64,000 bases of DNA from Aestuariimicrobium soli (lineage in GTDB: Bacteria; Actinomycetota; Actinomycetes; Propionibacteriales; Propionibacteriaceae), in the NCBI RefSeq assembly GCF_051192575.1, contig NZ_JBPJSQ010000013.1, positions 1 to 64,000 on the forward strand, read 5' to 3'. This document shows positions 33,875-42,029 of this stretch, one piece after another (positions within the stretch are counted from its first letter, which is position 1; each line of letters begins with the position of its first letter). The translations under genes were made by a program, and so were the position numbers. Under the pieces are notes generated by a model. That model was not told where the DNA came from. It saw nothing but the letters and a program-made list of their open reading frames with translations, and searched no databases.

Positions 33875-36800
33875 ATGGTGGGTAGACAACAGAAGGTGAC
33901 TACCAAGACACGCGGCAAGGAAGCCGCCGAGACCGCGTCGGCCGAGGCTGTGTTGCAGAGCGCTGACATGAGGGCAGCATTCACCAGCTCGGGTGGTTTG
34001 CGTCGATTCGACGTGGCCGGCCTGAGCCTCGTGCAACAACCCGCGTCGGAGCTGGAATCGGGGCTGGCCGGCCTGTGGTTGCAGCAGGGCGAGGAGTGCG
34101 TGCCCCTGCTGGGCGCGGGGTCGTCCGGCGTGCTGCACACCACCGACGGACACCCCTGGGTCGGGGGCACGGCAGGGTTCACCGGCACCGGCGATGGTGT
34201 GCACTCCGGTGTGCACGCGCGTGTGCACTATCGGGTCGACCTCGACTTCGCGCCCGACGTGCTGGCGTGGGTCTGGCGGGTGCACCTGAGCCCGGACGAG
34301 ACGCAGGGCGGGCCCGCGGCCCCGATGCAGGTGCGACTGGTGCACACCCAGGATGTGGGCCTGGCCCCCTACGGTGCCGTGCGCACGAACGAGTACTACG
34401 TCAGCCAGTACCTCGACCTCACGCCGGTCGAGCTGCCCGAGCACGGCATCGCGCTCGCGGTGCGTCAGAACATGCCCGGTGCCACCGCGCCGTGGGCGAT
34501 GATCGGCTCGCTGGGCGTCGGTGAACAGTGGTCGACGGACGCCCGCCAGCTCACCCGCACCGTCGACGGACGGGCGCGCCTCGTCCCGGGGGAGGGGTTG
34601 CCCTCGAGCCGGCTGCAGGGTGAGCACACCCTCGTCGGGATCGCGTCGGCCCCGCTCGAGCTGGTTCCGGGATCGGTGACCACCGGCGGATTCTTCGGAG
34701 TGCTGGTGCCCGACCACCAGGCGGCGACCAGCCCCGCCGACCGGTCATTGGCCGATGCGGCCTTCCTGTTCGCGGAGTCCCTGCCCGCGCCGGCGAGCCT
34801 GGGCGGCGACCACGCGACGATCGTGGCCGGCAGTGTCTTTGACCGGGGGGTGCTGGTCGGCGACGACCTTGCTCCCGAGGCGGTCGAGCGCCTGTTCGGG
34901 GCGGAGCGCTCGCTGGTCGAGACCGGCCCCGACGGCGACCTCTGGTCGTTCACCATCGGCCGCGGCGCCGAGGCCGAGACCGTCACCCTGGCCGCCAAGG
35001 AGCGTGCCGTGCTGCGCCCCCACGGGCACATGCTGCGCACCGGCAGCGCGGTCGCCCCCGACACCGACCTGCTCACCTCGACCATCTGGATGGCGGGAGT
35101 CTTCGCCTCCCAGGTCTCGCAGGGGCACGTCAACCGCGGGGTGGCGATCTCGGCGCGGCGCACCTATCTGGGGTTGATGCAGGCCCACGGGCTGAGGATC
35201 TTCGTCGACCGGGGCCGGTCCGAAGGCGAGGGGGACGGGCTCCAGCTGCTGGGCGAGCCGAGCGCGTGGGCCCTTCGTCCCGACCGCGCCCGCTGGCTCT
35301 ACGTGACCGGCGAGGGCACCATCGAGGTGACCGCCACCGCTCCCACCGACCGCAACGACCTGCTGTTCTCGGTGCGCTCCACCGGCGGACGAGTGGCCCG
35401 GGTGCTCGTCGCCGCCCACGTGGCGCTCGGGGACGACCTCGGCCAGACCCCCGCCGCCCTCGACCTGGAGGTCGACGGCAACCGCGCCTCCGTGGCCCTC
35501 GCCGATGAGCCCGACCGCGGACGCCTCACGACCCAGTGGCAGGTGGTGTCGGGTGATGCCCCCACCTTCGGTGGCGACGAGCTGCTGTTCGACGACGGCG
35601 CCGGCCGCGGTGAGCCCTGGTTCGTGGCCGACCTCGCCGACGTCGAGGAGTTCACGTTCTCGCTCACCCTCGACGTGGTGCCCGAGGAACTGGCCGAACG
35701 GGCCGAGCACACGCTGCCCGAGCTGTGGCAGACCATCTCGGCACGCCTGGGGCTGTCGTTGGACGAGGCATCCGGTGACGCGGGCGATGGTGACCCGGGC
35801 GATGATGATGCGGGCGGCGGCCACAGCGAGGTCGAGGTGCTCGACGGCACCCTGCGCTGGTTCGCCCACAACGCGCTGATCCACCACCTCAGCCCGCGCG
35901 GGCTCGAGCAGTTCTCCGGCGGTGGCTGGGGCACCCGCGACGTCAGTCAGGGGCCCGTCGGTCTGTTGACCGCGTTGGCGGCGGACGACGCGCAGCGCGC
36001 CACCCTGCTCGAACTGTTCCGCGCGCAGAACGAGCGTGGTGACTGGCCGCAGGCCTTCGACTTCCTGCCCCCGTCGGGGCGGTGGGCCCAGTTCGAGAGC
36101 CACGGCGACGTGGTCTTCTGGCCGGTGCTGGCCGCGGGGGAGTACCTGCAGCTGACCGGCGACGCCGGCTTCCTCGACGAGGGCGTCGCGTTCTCGGGGG
36201 AGTCCGGGCCCACGGACGATCGTCCGATGGTCGACCACCTGCGGCAGGCGGTGGCCTACATCGTGGCCGCGATGGTGCCCGGATCACCGTTGCCCGCCTA
36301 CGGGCACGGCGACTGGAACGACTCGCTGCAGCCGGCCGACCCTGCCCTCGCGCACCAGATGGCCTCGACCTGGACGGCCACCCTGCAGGTGCACGCCCTG
36401 CGGCAGCTGGCCGGCGGCCTGCGTGCCGTGGGCCGCGAGCCCGAGCTGGCCGAGCGCGCGGCGGGCATCGCCGACGACACCGAGGCGGCCCTGCACGAGG
36501 TGCTGCTGGTCGACGGTGAGCTGGCTGGCTACGGCGTCTTCGGCCCCGAGGGGCACACCCCCGGCGGCGAGGTCGAACTGCTGGTGCACCCCCGCGACAC
36601 CCGCACCGGGCTCACGCACGGGGTGCTGCCGTGGATCCATGCCATCTCGGCGCAGCAGCTCGACCGCGAGCAGGCCAACCACCACCTCGACCTGATTGCC
36701 GAGCATCTGCTGGGTCCCGACGGGGCCCGCCTGTTCGATCGTCCGGCCCAGTATCGCGGGGGGCCCATGGAGGTCTTCCAGCGGGCCGAGGGAGCCACCT

Positions 36801-37393
36801 TCTGGGGGCGTGAGATCGGGCTGATGTACACCCACGCTCACCTGCGCTACGCCGAGGCGCTCGCCGCCGTCGGACGAGCCGAGGAGTGCTGGCGGGCCAT
36901 GTTGCTGGTCTGCCCGACCCTGCTCACCAGCCGGCTGCCGCAGGCTCGTCCGCGGCAGACGACCTGCTACTACTCGAGCTCCGACGCCGTCTTCGCCGAC
37001 CGCTACGAGGCCGAGGAACGCTACCCCGCGCTGATGGCCGGCGAGGTCGACCTCGAGGGCGGCTGGCGCATCTACTCCTCGGGGCCGGGGCTGTTCCTGC
37101 GGCTGGTCACCGAGACCCTGCTGGGCGTCACTCGGCGCGCCGACCGGGTCGAACTCGACCCCGTGCTGCCGCCGTGGGTGGACGGCCTGACCGCCCGTGT
37201 GCCGGTGCCCGACGGGCACGTCACCGTCACCTACCGGGTGTCCGGCAGCGGGGCTGGCGTGCGCTCGGTGTCGGTCGACGGCCGGGCGATCGAGGGTGAA
37301 CCGCTGGCCAACCTGTATCGCGCTCCCGGGGTGTCGATCGATGCCTCGTTGGTCACCGACGGGGCCCACCTCGAGATCGAGGTCGGCGCATGA
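33875..37393 (+). CDS. GH94-family glycoside phosphorylase, oligoglucan-phosphorylase-like
   Basis: A 1172-aa enzyme with an N-terminal beta-sandwich region, a long middle part and a C-terminal (alpha/alpha)6 barrel of the GH94 type: PLPAYGHGDWNDSLQPAD contains the DWND acid motif (~813-816), followed by FWGREIGLMYTHAHLRYAEAL and ARPRQTTCYYSSSDAVFADRY. Cellobiose and chitobiose phosphorylases are ~800 aa; 1,2-beta-oligoglucan phosphorylases are ~1110 aa, closer to this length. Phosphorolysis of an imported beta-glucan oligosaccharide to a sugar 1-phosphate is inferred. I chose ATG 33875 after AAGGGA; TTG 33860 overlaps the putative operator. Overlaps GH35 by 4 bases. Confidence 0.8.
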   Translation: MVGRQQKVTTKTRGKEAAETASAEAVLQSADMRAAFTSSGGLRRFDVAGLSLVQQPASELESGLAGLWLQQGEECVPLLGAGSSGVLHTTDGHPWVGGTAGFTGTGDGVHSGVHARVHYRVDLDFAPDVLAWVWRVHLSPDETQGGPAAPMQVRLVHTQDVGLAPYGAVRTNEYYVSQYLDLTPVELPEHGIALAVRQNMPGATAPWAMIGSLGVGEQWSTDARQLTRTVDGRARLVPGEGLPSSRLQGEHTLVGIASAPLELVPGSVTTGGFFGVLVPDHQAATSPADRSLADAAFLFAESLPAPASLGGDHATIVAGSVFDRGVLVGDDLAPEAVERLFGAERSLVETGPDGDLWSFTIGRGAEAETVTLAAKERAVLRPHGHMLRTGSAVAPDTDLLTSTIWMAGVFASQVSQGHVNRGVAISARRTYLGLMQAHGLRIFVDRGRSEGEGDGLQLLGEPSAWALRPDRARWLYVTGEGTIEVTATAPTDRNDLLFSVRSTGGRVARVLVAAHVALGDDLGQTPAALDLEVDGNRASVALADEPDRGRLTTQWQVVSGDAPTFGGDELLFDDGAGRGEPWFVADLADVEEFTFSLTLDVVPEELAERAEHTLPELWQTISARLGLSLDEASGDAGDGDPGDDDAGGGHSEVEVLDGTLRWFAHNALIHHLSPRGLEQFSGGGWGTRDVSQGPVGLLTALAADDAQRATLLELFRAQNERGDWPQAFDFLPPSGRWAQFESHGDVVFWPVLAAGEYLQLTGDAGFLDEGVAFSGESGPTDDRPMVDHLRQAVAYIVAAMVPGSPLPAYGHGDWNDSLQPADPALAHQMASTWTATLQVHALRQLAGGLRAVGREPELAERAAGIADDTEAALHEVLLVDGELAGYGVFGPEGHTPGGEVELLVHPRDTRTGLTHGVLPWIHAISAQQLDREQANHHLDLIAEHLLGPDGARLFDRPAQYRGGPMEVFQRAEGATFWGREIGLMYTHAHLRYAEALAAVGRAEECWRAMLLVCPTLLTSRLPQARPRQTTCYYSSSDAVFADRYEAEERYPALMAGEVDLEGGWRIYSSGPGLFLRLVTETLLGVTRRADRVELDPVLPPWVDGLTARVPVPDGHVTVTYRVSGSGAGVRSVSVDGRAIEGEPLANLYRAPGVSIDASLVTDGAHLEIEVGA

Positions 37394-39801
37394 CCTCGGT
37401 CGAGGTCAGCGGACGTCAACTGCTCATCGACGGCCACCCGCGGGTGGTGGTGGCGGGTGAGATCCACTACTTCCGGGTTCCCCGTGACGAGTGGGAGCAG
37501 CGCCTCGACCTGCTGGTCGAGGCCGGCTGCAACACGGTGGCCAGCTACATTCCGTGGCTGGTGCACGAGCTCGCCGACGGATCGATCGACGTCGCCGGCG
37601 ACAGCGACCCGCAGCTCGACCTGGGGGCGTTCATCGACCTGTGCGCCGAGCGGGGGCTGTGGTTCATCGCGCGCCCCGGTCCCTTCCAGATGGCCGAGCT
37701 GAAGAACGAGGGGCTGCCCTACCGCGTCTACCGCGAGCACCCCGAGATCGTGCCCGTGGGGTGGGACGGTGAGCCCTGCCCGAGTGCGACCGTCGACTAC
37801 CTGGCGCCGGCCTTCCTGACCGAGACCAGGCGGTGGTACGAGGCGGTGATGCCGGTGCTGGTCGAGCGCCTGGCGACGGCCGGTGGCCCCGGCGCCGGTG
37901 GACCCGTCATCGCCGTGCAGCTCGACAACGAGATCGGCATGCTCGCCTGGGTCACCAACAGCCCCGACCTCACCGATCACCTGCTCGACGACCTGCGCTC
38001 TTGGGTGAAGGCCAAGCACGGTGACCGGGTGGGCGAGCTCTACCCGGCCACGTCGGACGCCGACGCGTGGGCCAGGGCCGTCCGTTCCCCCGACGAGGCG
38101 TGGGCGGGTCAGCTGCGAGTCGACCTCACCGAGTTCATGCGCGGACGATTCGCCCGCTACGTCGATGCCCTGCGCTCGATGGCCGAGCAGCTGGGGGTGC
38201 GCGGGGTGCCCTTCCTGATCAACATCCACGGCACCTCGGGCGGCTCGGGTGAACCCTTCCCGATCGGCATCTCGCAGCTGGTCGAGACCTACGGGCGTCG
38301 TCCGGGCTACCTGTCGGGATCCGACCACTACGTGGGCGACCTGACGCTCAACACCACCCCCGACCTGTACGTGATCAACGCCTTCCAGGCGGCCGTCCAC
38401 GACGCCGACCAGCCGATCACCTCGCTGGAGTTCGAGGCGGGCACCGGAGACTACGGCGGCGGCATCGACCAGCAGTACGACCCGCACACGGTCGAGCTGA
38501 AGACGCGGCTGTTCCTCGCCCAGGGCAACCGGATGATCAACTACTACCTTCTCGCGGGCGGGTTCAATCCCCCGCTGCACGCGCCCGTGGACGACGGCAA
38601 CGACCGGATCGCCTTCACCGGCGCACGGCACGGCTTCGCCGCTCCGATCACACCCGAGGGCGAACGGGGGCCGACGTTCGCGCCGACCGCGCGGGCGGCC
38701 GCCACGGCCCGGGTGCTGGAGCCATGGCTGGCCACCTCGTCCGAGGAACTGGACGATCTGTCGCTCGCGTTCGTGCTCGACTCCTACGCCACGGAGTACG
38801 CCCACCCGTCGTCGGCGGTGATGCAACGCGTGACCGACGACCTGCGGCGGTGGCGCGGTGCCGGGCCGCGGCGGGCGCTGGCGCGGCCGGCGATGATGCG
38901 CGGGCAGCGCTTCGACGCCGTCGACGTGCAGCACGACCGGGCCCGCGAGGTCGACGGACGGCCCGTGACGGTGATGTGCGCCGTCTCCCAGCATCTGTCG
39001 GAGGCGACGCAGCGGTGGCTGGTCGACCACTGCGAGCGCGGTGGCTCGTTGCTGCTGGTCGGACGAGTGCCCGAGTTCGACCTGGCCGGGCGCGAGTGCC
39101 GGGTGCTGGCTGACGCCCTGGGCGTGGTGCCGGGTGAGCCGGTCAGCGACGGCCCGCACACCTACCCGAGCGTGGTCTCGCACGGCTGGGCCGCACCGGA
39201 GGCCGAGGTGCGCGTCGGGTGGGCCCAGCCGCTGCAGGTGATCCGCGGTGAGGTGCTGCTCACCCTCGCCGGGAGCGGGCCCGAGCGCTGCTGTGGGCTC
39301 GACGTCGAGCTCGGTCGCGGGCGGGTGGTGCTGTTCACCGCCGAGTTGCCGGGGCTGCCGTCCTGGTTCGGACGAGCCCTCGACCGCCTCGGAGTGTCGC
39401 GGGGGCTGCGGCTGTCGTCTGAGTTCCCCGGGCTGTTCGGCACCACGACGGTCTCCGAGCCCGGCGAGTCGCGGCTGCTGCACCTGTGGAACATCTCCGG
39501 CTACGAGATGACCGGCGAGGCGCTGGTCGACGGCGAGCCGGTGGTGGGCGAGGGGCTCAGGCTGATGCCCTACACCGGCTGGATGCTGCCGCTGGGGCTG
39601 GAGCTGTCGCCCGTCAGTGCCCCGGGGGTGCGGCTGTGGGCCAACGCCGAGCTGGTCGGCCACACGTCGGGGCCGGACGGGTTGACGCTCGAGTTCGGTG
39701 CGCCGCTGACCTCGGCGACCCATCCCGGTCTGTGGGTGCGCGTCGAGGGGGCGCCGGTGACCGTCGACGAGGACCGGTGCCGGGCCGTCATCGCCGGCTG
39801 A
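37390..39801 (+). CDS. GH35-family glycoside hydrolase/transglycosylase
   Basis: An 803-aa protein with the GH35 barrel at the N-terminus: GEIHYFRVPRDEWEQRLDLLVEAGCNTVASYIPWLVHE, acid/base region VIAVQLDNEIGM (E181) and nucleophile region ITSLEFEAGTGDY (E347), then a ~400-residue beta-rich C-terminal part. GH35 are mostly beta-galactosidases, but one GH35 enzyme from Ignavibacterium acts on beta-1,2-glucosidic bonds, which would suit coupling with a GH94 oligoglucan phosphorylase. No signal peptide is seen, so it acts on imported saccharides. Translationally coupled to GH94. Confidence 0.85.
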   Translation: MTSVEVSGRQLLIDGHPRVVVAGEIHYFRVPRDEWEQRLDLLVEAGCNTVASYIPWLVHELADGSIDVAGDSDPQLDLGAFIDLCAERGLWFIARPGPFQMAELKNEGLPYRVYREHPEIVPVGWDGEPCPSATVDYLAPAFLTETRRWYEAVMPVLVERLATAGGPGAGGPVIAVQLDNEIGMLAWVTNSPDLTDHLLDDLRSWVKAKHGDRVGELYPATSDADAWARAVRSPDEAWAGQLRVDLTEFMRGRFARYVDALRSMAEQLGVRGVPFLINIHGTSGGSGEPFPIGISQLVETYGRRPGYLSGSDHYVGDLTLNTTPDLYVINAFQAAVHDADQPITSLEFEAGTGDYGGGIDQQYDPHTVELKTRLFLAQGNRMINYYLLAGGFNPPLHAPVDDGNDRIAFTGARHGFAAPITPEGERGPTFAPTARAAATARVLEPWLATSSEELDDLSLAFVLDSYATEYAHPSSAVMQRVTDDLRRWRGAGPRRALARPAMMRGQRFDAVDVQHDRAREVDGRPVTVMCAVSQHLSEATQRWLVDHCERGGSLLLVGRVPEFDLAGRECRVLADALGVVPGEPVSDGPHTYPSVVSHGWAAPEAEVRVGWAQPLQVIRGEVLLTLAGSGPERCCGLDVELGRGRVVLFTAELPGLPSWFGRALDRLGVSRGLRLSSEFPGLFGTTTVSEPGESRLLHLWNISGYEMTGEALVDGEPVVGEGLRLMPYTGWMLPLGLELSPVSAPGVRLWANAELVGHTSGPDGLTLEFGAPLTSATHPGLWVRVEGAPVTVDEDRCRAVIAG

Positions 39802-39891
39802 CGGGCTCAGAGGCTCGACGATCATCGGTCGAGGACTGATACCGGCGCCACGGTCATCGGCACGCGGGCCCGGTCATGACACACTGCTCGG

Positions 39892-41160
39892 GTGTCTGGG
39901 CAGTCGATCACCGCAGTCGACCATCGCCCCGCGCGGCGCGGACTCTGGTGGGCCCTCGGCCCGGCCTTCGTGGCCGCCATCGCCTACGTCGACCCCGGCA
40001 ACGTCGCCGCGAACCTGACCGCCGGAGCGACCCACGGGCACCTGCTGCTGTGGGTGCTCGTCGCCGCCAATCTGATGGCGGTGCTGGTGCAGTACTTGTC
40101 GGCGAAACTCGGCCTGGTCACCGGTGACACCCTGCCGGGCCTGATCGGGTCGCGGCTGCGCCGCCCGGGTCGCCTGGCCTTCTGGGGTCAGGCCGAACTG
40201 GTGGCGGCCGCCACCGATCTGGCCGAGGTGGTGGGTGGGGCGATCGCCCTGCGGATTCTGTTCGGTCTGCCGCTGGTGGTCGGTGGGGTGATCGTCGGGG
40301 CCGTCTCGATGGGGCTCTTGCTGGTGCAGTCGCGCGGACAGCGGCGCTTCGAATACGTGGTGGCGGCCCTGCTGGCCGTCATCGGGCTCGGGTTCGTGGC
40401 TGGGCTGTTCGTCACCGACGTCGACTGGCGATCGGCCGGGGCGGGGCTGGTGCCGCGGTTCGACGGGTCCGAGTCGGTGCTGCTCGCCGCCAGCATGCTC
40501 GGTGCCACCGTGATGCCGCACGCGATCTACCTGCACTCGGGGCTCACCCGCGACCACTTCGTGCGGGACGGATTCACCCAGCCCACCGGGGACGAGGTTC
40601 CCCGCCTGCTGCGCGCGACCCGCATCGACGTGGTGGCGGCGCTCGTCGTGGCGGGCAGCATCAACCTGGCCATGCTGGTGCTGGCCGCCAACAGCCTGCA
40701 GGGCGTCAGCGGCACCGACACCATCGAGGGAGCTCACGCCGCCATCGCGGCATCCCTCGGACCGGCCGTGGCGTTGCTGTTCGGCATTGGTCTGCTGGCC
40801 TCGGGGCTGGCCTCGACCTCCGTCGGCTCCTACGCCGGGGCGACCATCATGGCGGGACTGCTACGCGTGCGGGTGCCGCTGGTGTGGCGTCGGCTGGTCA
40901 CGCTGCTGCCGGCCTTGGCCGTGTTGGCCTCGGGCTTCGACCCCACCCGGGCGCTGGTGCTCAGTCAGGTGGTGCTGAGCCTCGGGATTCCGTTCGCCCT
41001 CGTGCCGCTGGTGCGCCTCACCGGAGATCGGGCGTTGATGGGCGCGCACGCCAACGCTCGTCCGACCACGGTGCTCGCCTGGGTGGTGACGGCGGCGATC
41101 GTCGGGTTGAACCTCGCGTTGCTCGGGCTCACCCTGCTCGAGTTCACCCGGGCGGGCTGA
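39892..41160 (+). CDS. mntH: Nramp-family divalent metal transporter (MntH)
   Basis: A 422-aa proton-coupled Mn2+/Fe2+ importer. The metal-binding motifs are AIAYVDPGNVAANLTAG (DPGN in segment 1) and LGATVMPHAIYLHSGLT (MPH in segment 6), with ~11 membrane segments. It starts at GTG 39892. The 90 bases before it hold a small hairpin (39814-39819/39828-39833) that may end the GH94-GH35 transcript; I see no Mn riboswitch. The 3' end overlaps the convergent prsW by 17 bases. Confidence 0.93.
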   Translation: MSGQSITAVDHRPARRGLWWALGPAFVAAIAYVDPGNVAANLTAGATHGHLLLWVLVAANLMAVLVQYLSAKLGLVTGDTLPGLIGSRLRRPGRLAFWGQAELVAAATDLAEVVGGAIALRILFGLPLVVGGVIVGAVSMGLLLVQSRGQRRFEYVVAALLAVIGLGFVAGLFVTDVDWRSAGAGLVPRFDGSESVLLAASMLGATVMPHAIYLHSGLTRDHFVRDGFTQPTGDEVPRLLRATRIDVVAALVVAGSINLAMLVLAANSLQGVSGTDTIEGAHAAIAASLGPAVALLFGIGLLASGLASTSVGSYAGATIMAGLLRVRVPLVWRRLVTLLPALAVLASGFDPTRALVLSQVVLSLGIPFALVPLVRLTGDRALMGAHANARPTTVLAWVVTAAIVGLNLALLGLTLLEFTRAG

Positions 41161-42029
41161 GCGCGCGGCGCACGTCGGCGCGGTGGGCGTGGATGGTCAG
41201 CCAGAGCAGTGAACCCACGCTGACCACGCCGATGAGCACGTGCAGCATGAGGCTCGAACTGGCGTCCCACAGGGTGTGCAGCACGATCGCCGCGAGGTGG
41301 ACAAGCACCAGGCGCAGCACCGGCCAGACGCGGCTGCGCCCGTCTGCCTTCGCCTCGGCCACCGCCCACAGGGCGGCGCAGATCGCGCCCGTCCAGGCGA
41401 CGTGGCCGGCCGGCACGAGGATGCCCCGCAGGATCAGGGTTGAGTCGAGGGCCGCCAACCCACCCGGCTGACCCGAGGAGTTCTTCTCGAGCAGCGCGTT
41501 GAACCCGTAACCCATGGTCTCGAGCACCGCGAATCCCGTGGCGGCGGCGATGCCGACGACGACCCCACCCGCCCCGGGTGCGGACGATGCCCACGGCGGC
41601 GAGCAGTACGAGCGGCACCACCAGCTTGGCCGATTCCTCGATCAGACCCACGAGCAGGATGGACGCCTGGCCGAGGAGTGAGCCGGCGATGGATTCGGCG
41701 ATGCCCGCCAGCGTGATGCCCACCAGCCCGCCGATGGCCGCGGTCACCAGCACCAGGGTGCCGGGAACCATCGGCCCGACGCGGGAGGTCTGGGCGAAGA
41801 GCAGCACCGCGATGGGCACGGTGGCCGCGCCGACCAGCAGCACGGTCGGCAGCATCGTCGAATTGCCGGTGAGCAGCATCACCACGAAGGTGACCACGTA
41901 GGCGACGACCCCGACGCCGAGGGCGAGCAGCCACGTCAGTCGTCGTGGGTGGGTGGACGAGGTGGTGTCGACACGTCGCTCGTTCCTCGCTCCTACTCGA
42001 CCAGCGGTGTCCCCCGGTGGCTCAGTCAT
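41144..42029 (-). pseudogene. prsW: PrsW-family intramembrane metalloprotease, interrupted by a frameshift
   Basis: PrsW proteases cleave membrane proteins such as anti-sigma factors. Frame 1 from ATG 42029 contains several membrane segments and motif 1 (EESAKLVVPLVLLAAVGIVRT). At a G-rich run (41562-41574) the reading must shift to continue: frame 2 gives GVVVGIAAATGFAVLETMGYGF (motif 2, FxxxE) and HTLWDASSS (motif 3). All three active-site motifs survive, split over two frames, so this is a recent mutation, a sequencing error or programmed slippage. Unshifted, frame 1 runs on to about 40965, antisense to mntH. The N-terminal codons hold a dispersed repeat (41959-42006). Confidence 0.8.
41959..42006. 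repeat. Dispersed repeat, copy 1 (inside prsW 5' codons)
   Basis: 48 bases nearly identical (one mismatch) to 56125-56172, including an exact 39-base match. Here it encodes RVGARNERRVDTTSS near the PrsW N-terminus, so the element appears to have landed in, or extended, the gene's start. Confidence 0.85.

Noticed and set aside
39802..39891. Mn-sensing riboswitch before mntH
   Set aside because: Only a short 6-bp hairpin is visible in 90 bases; no yybP-ykoY-like structure.
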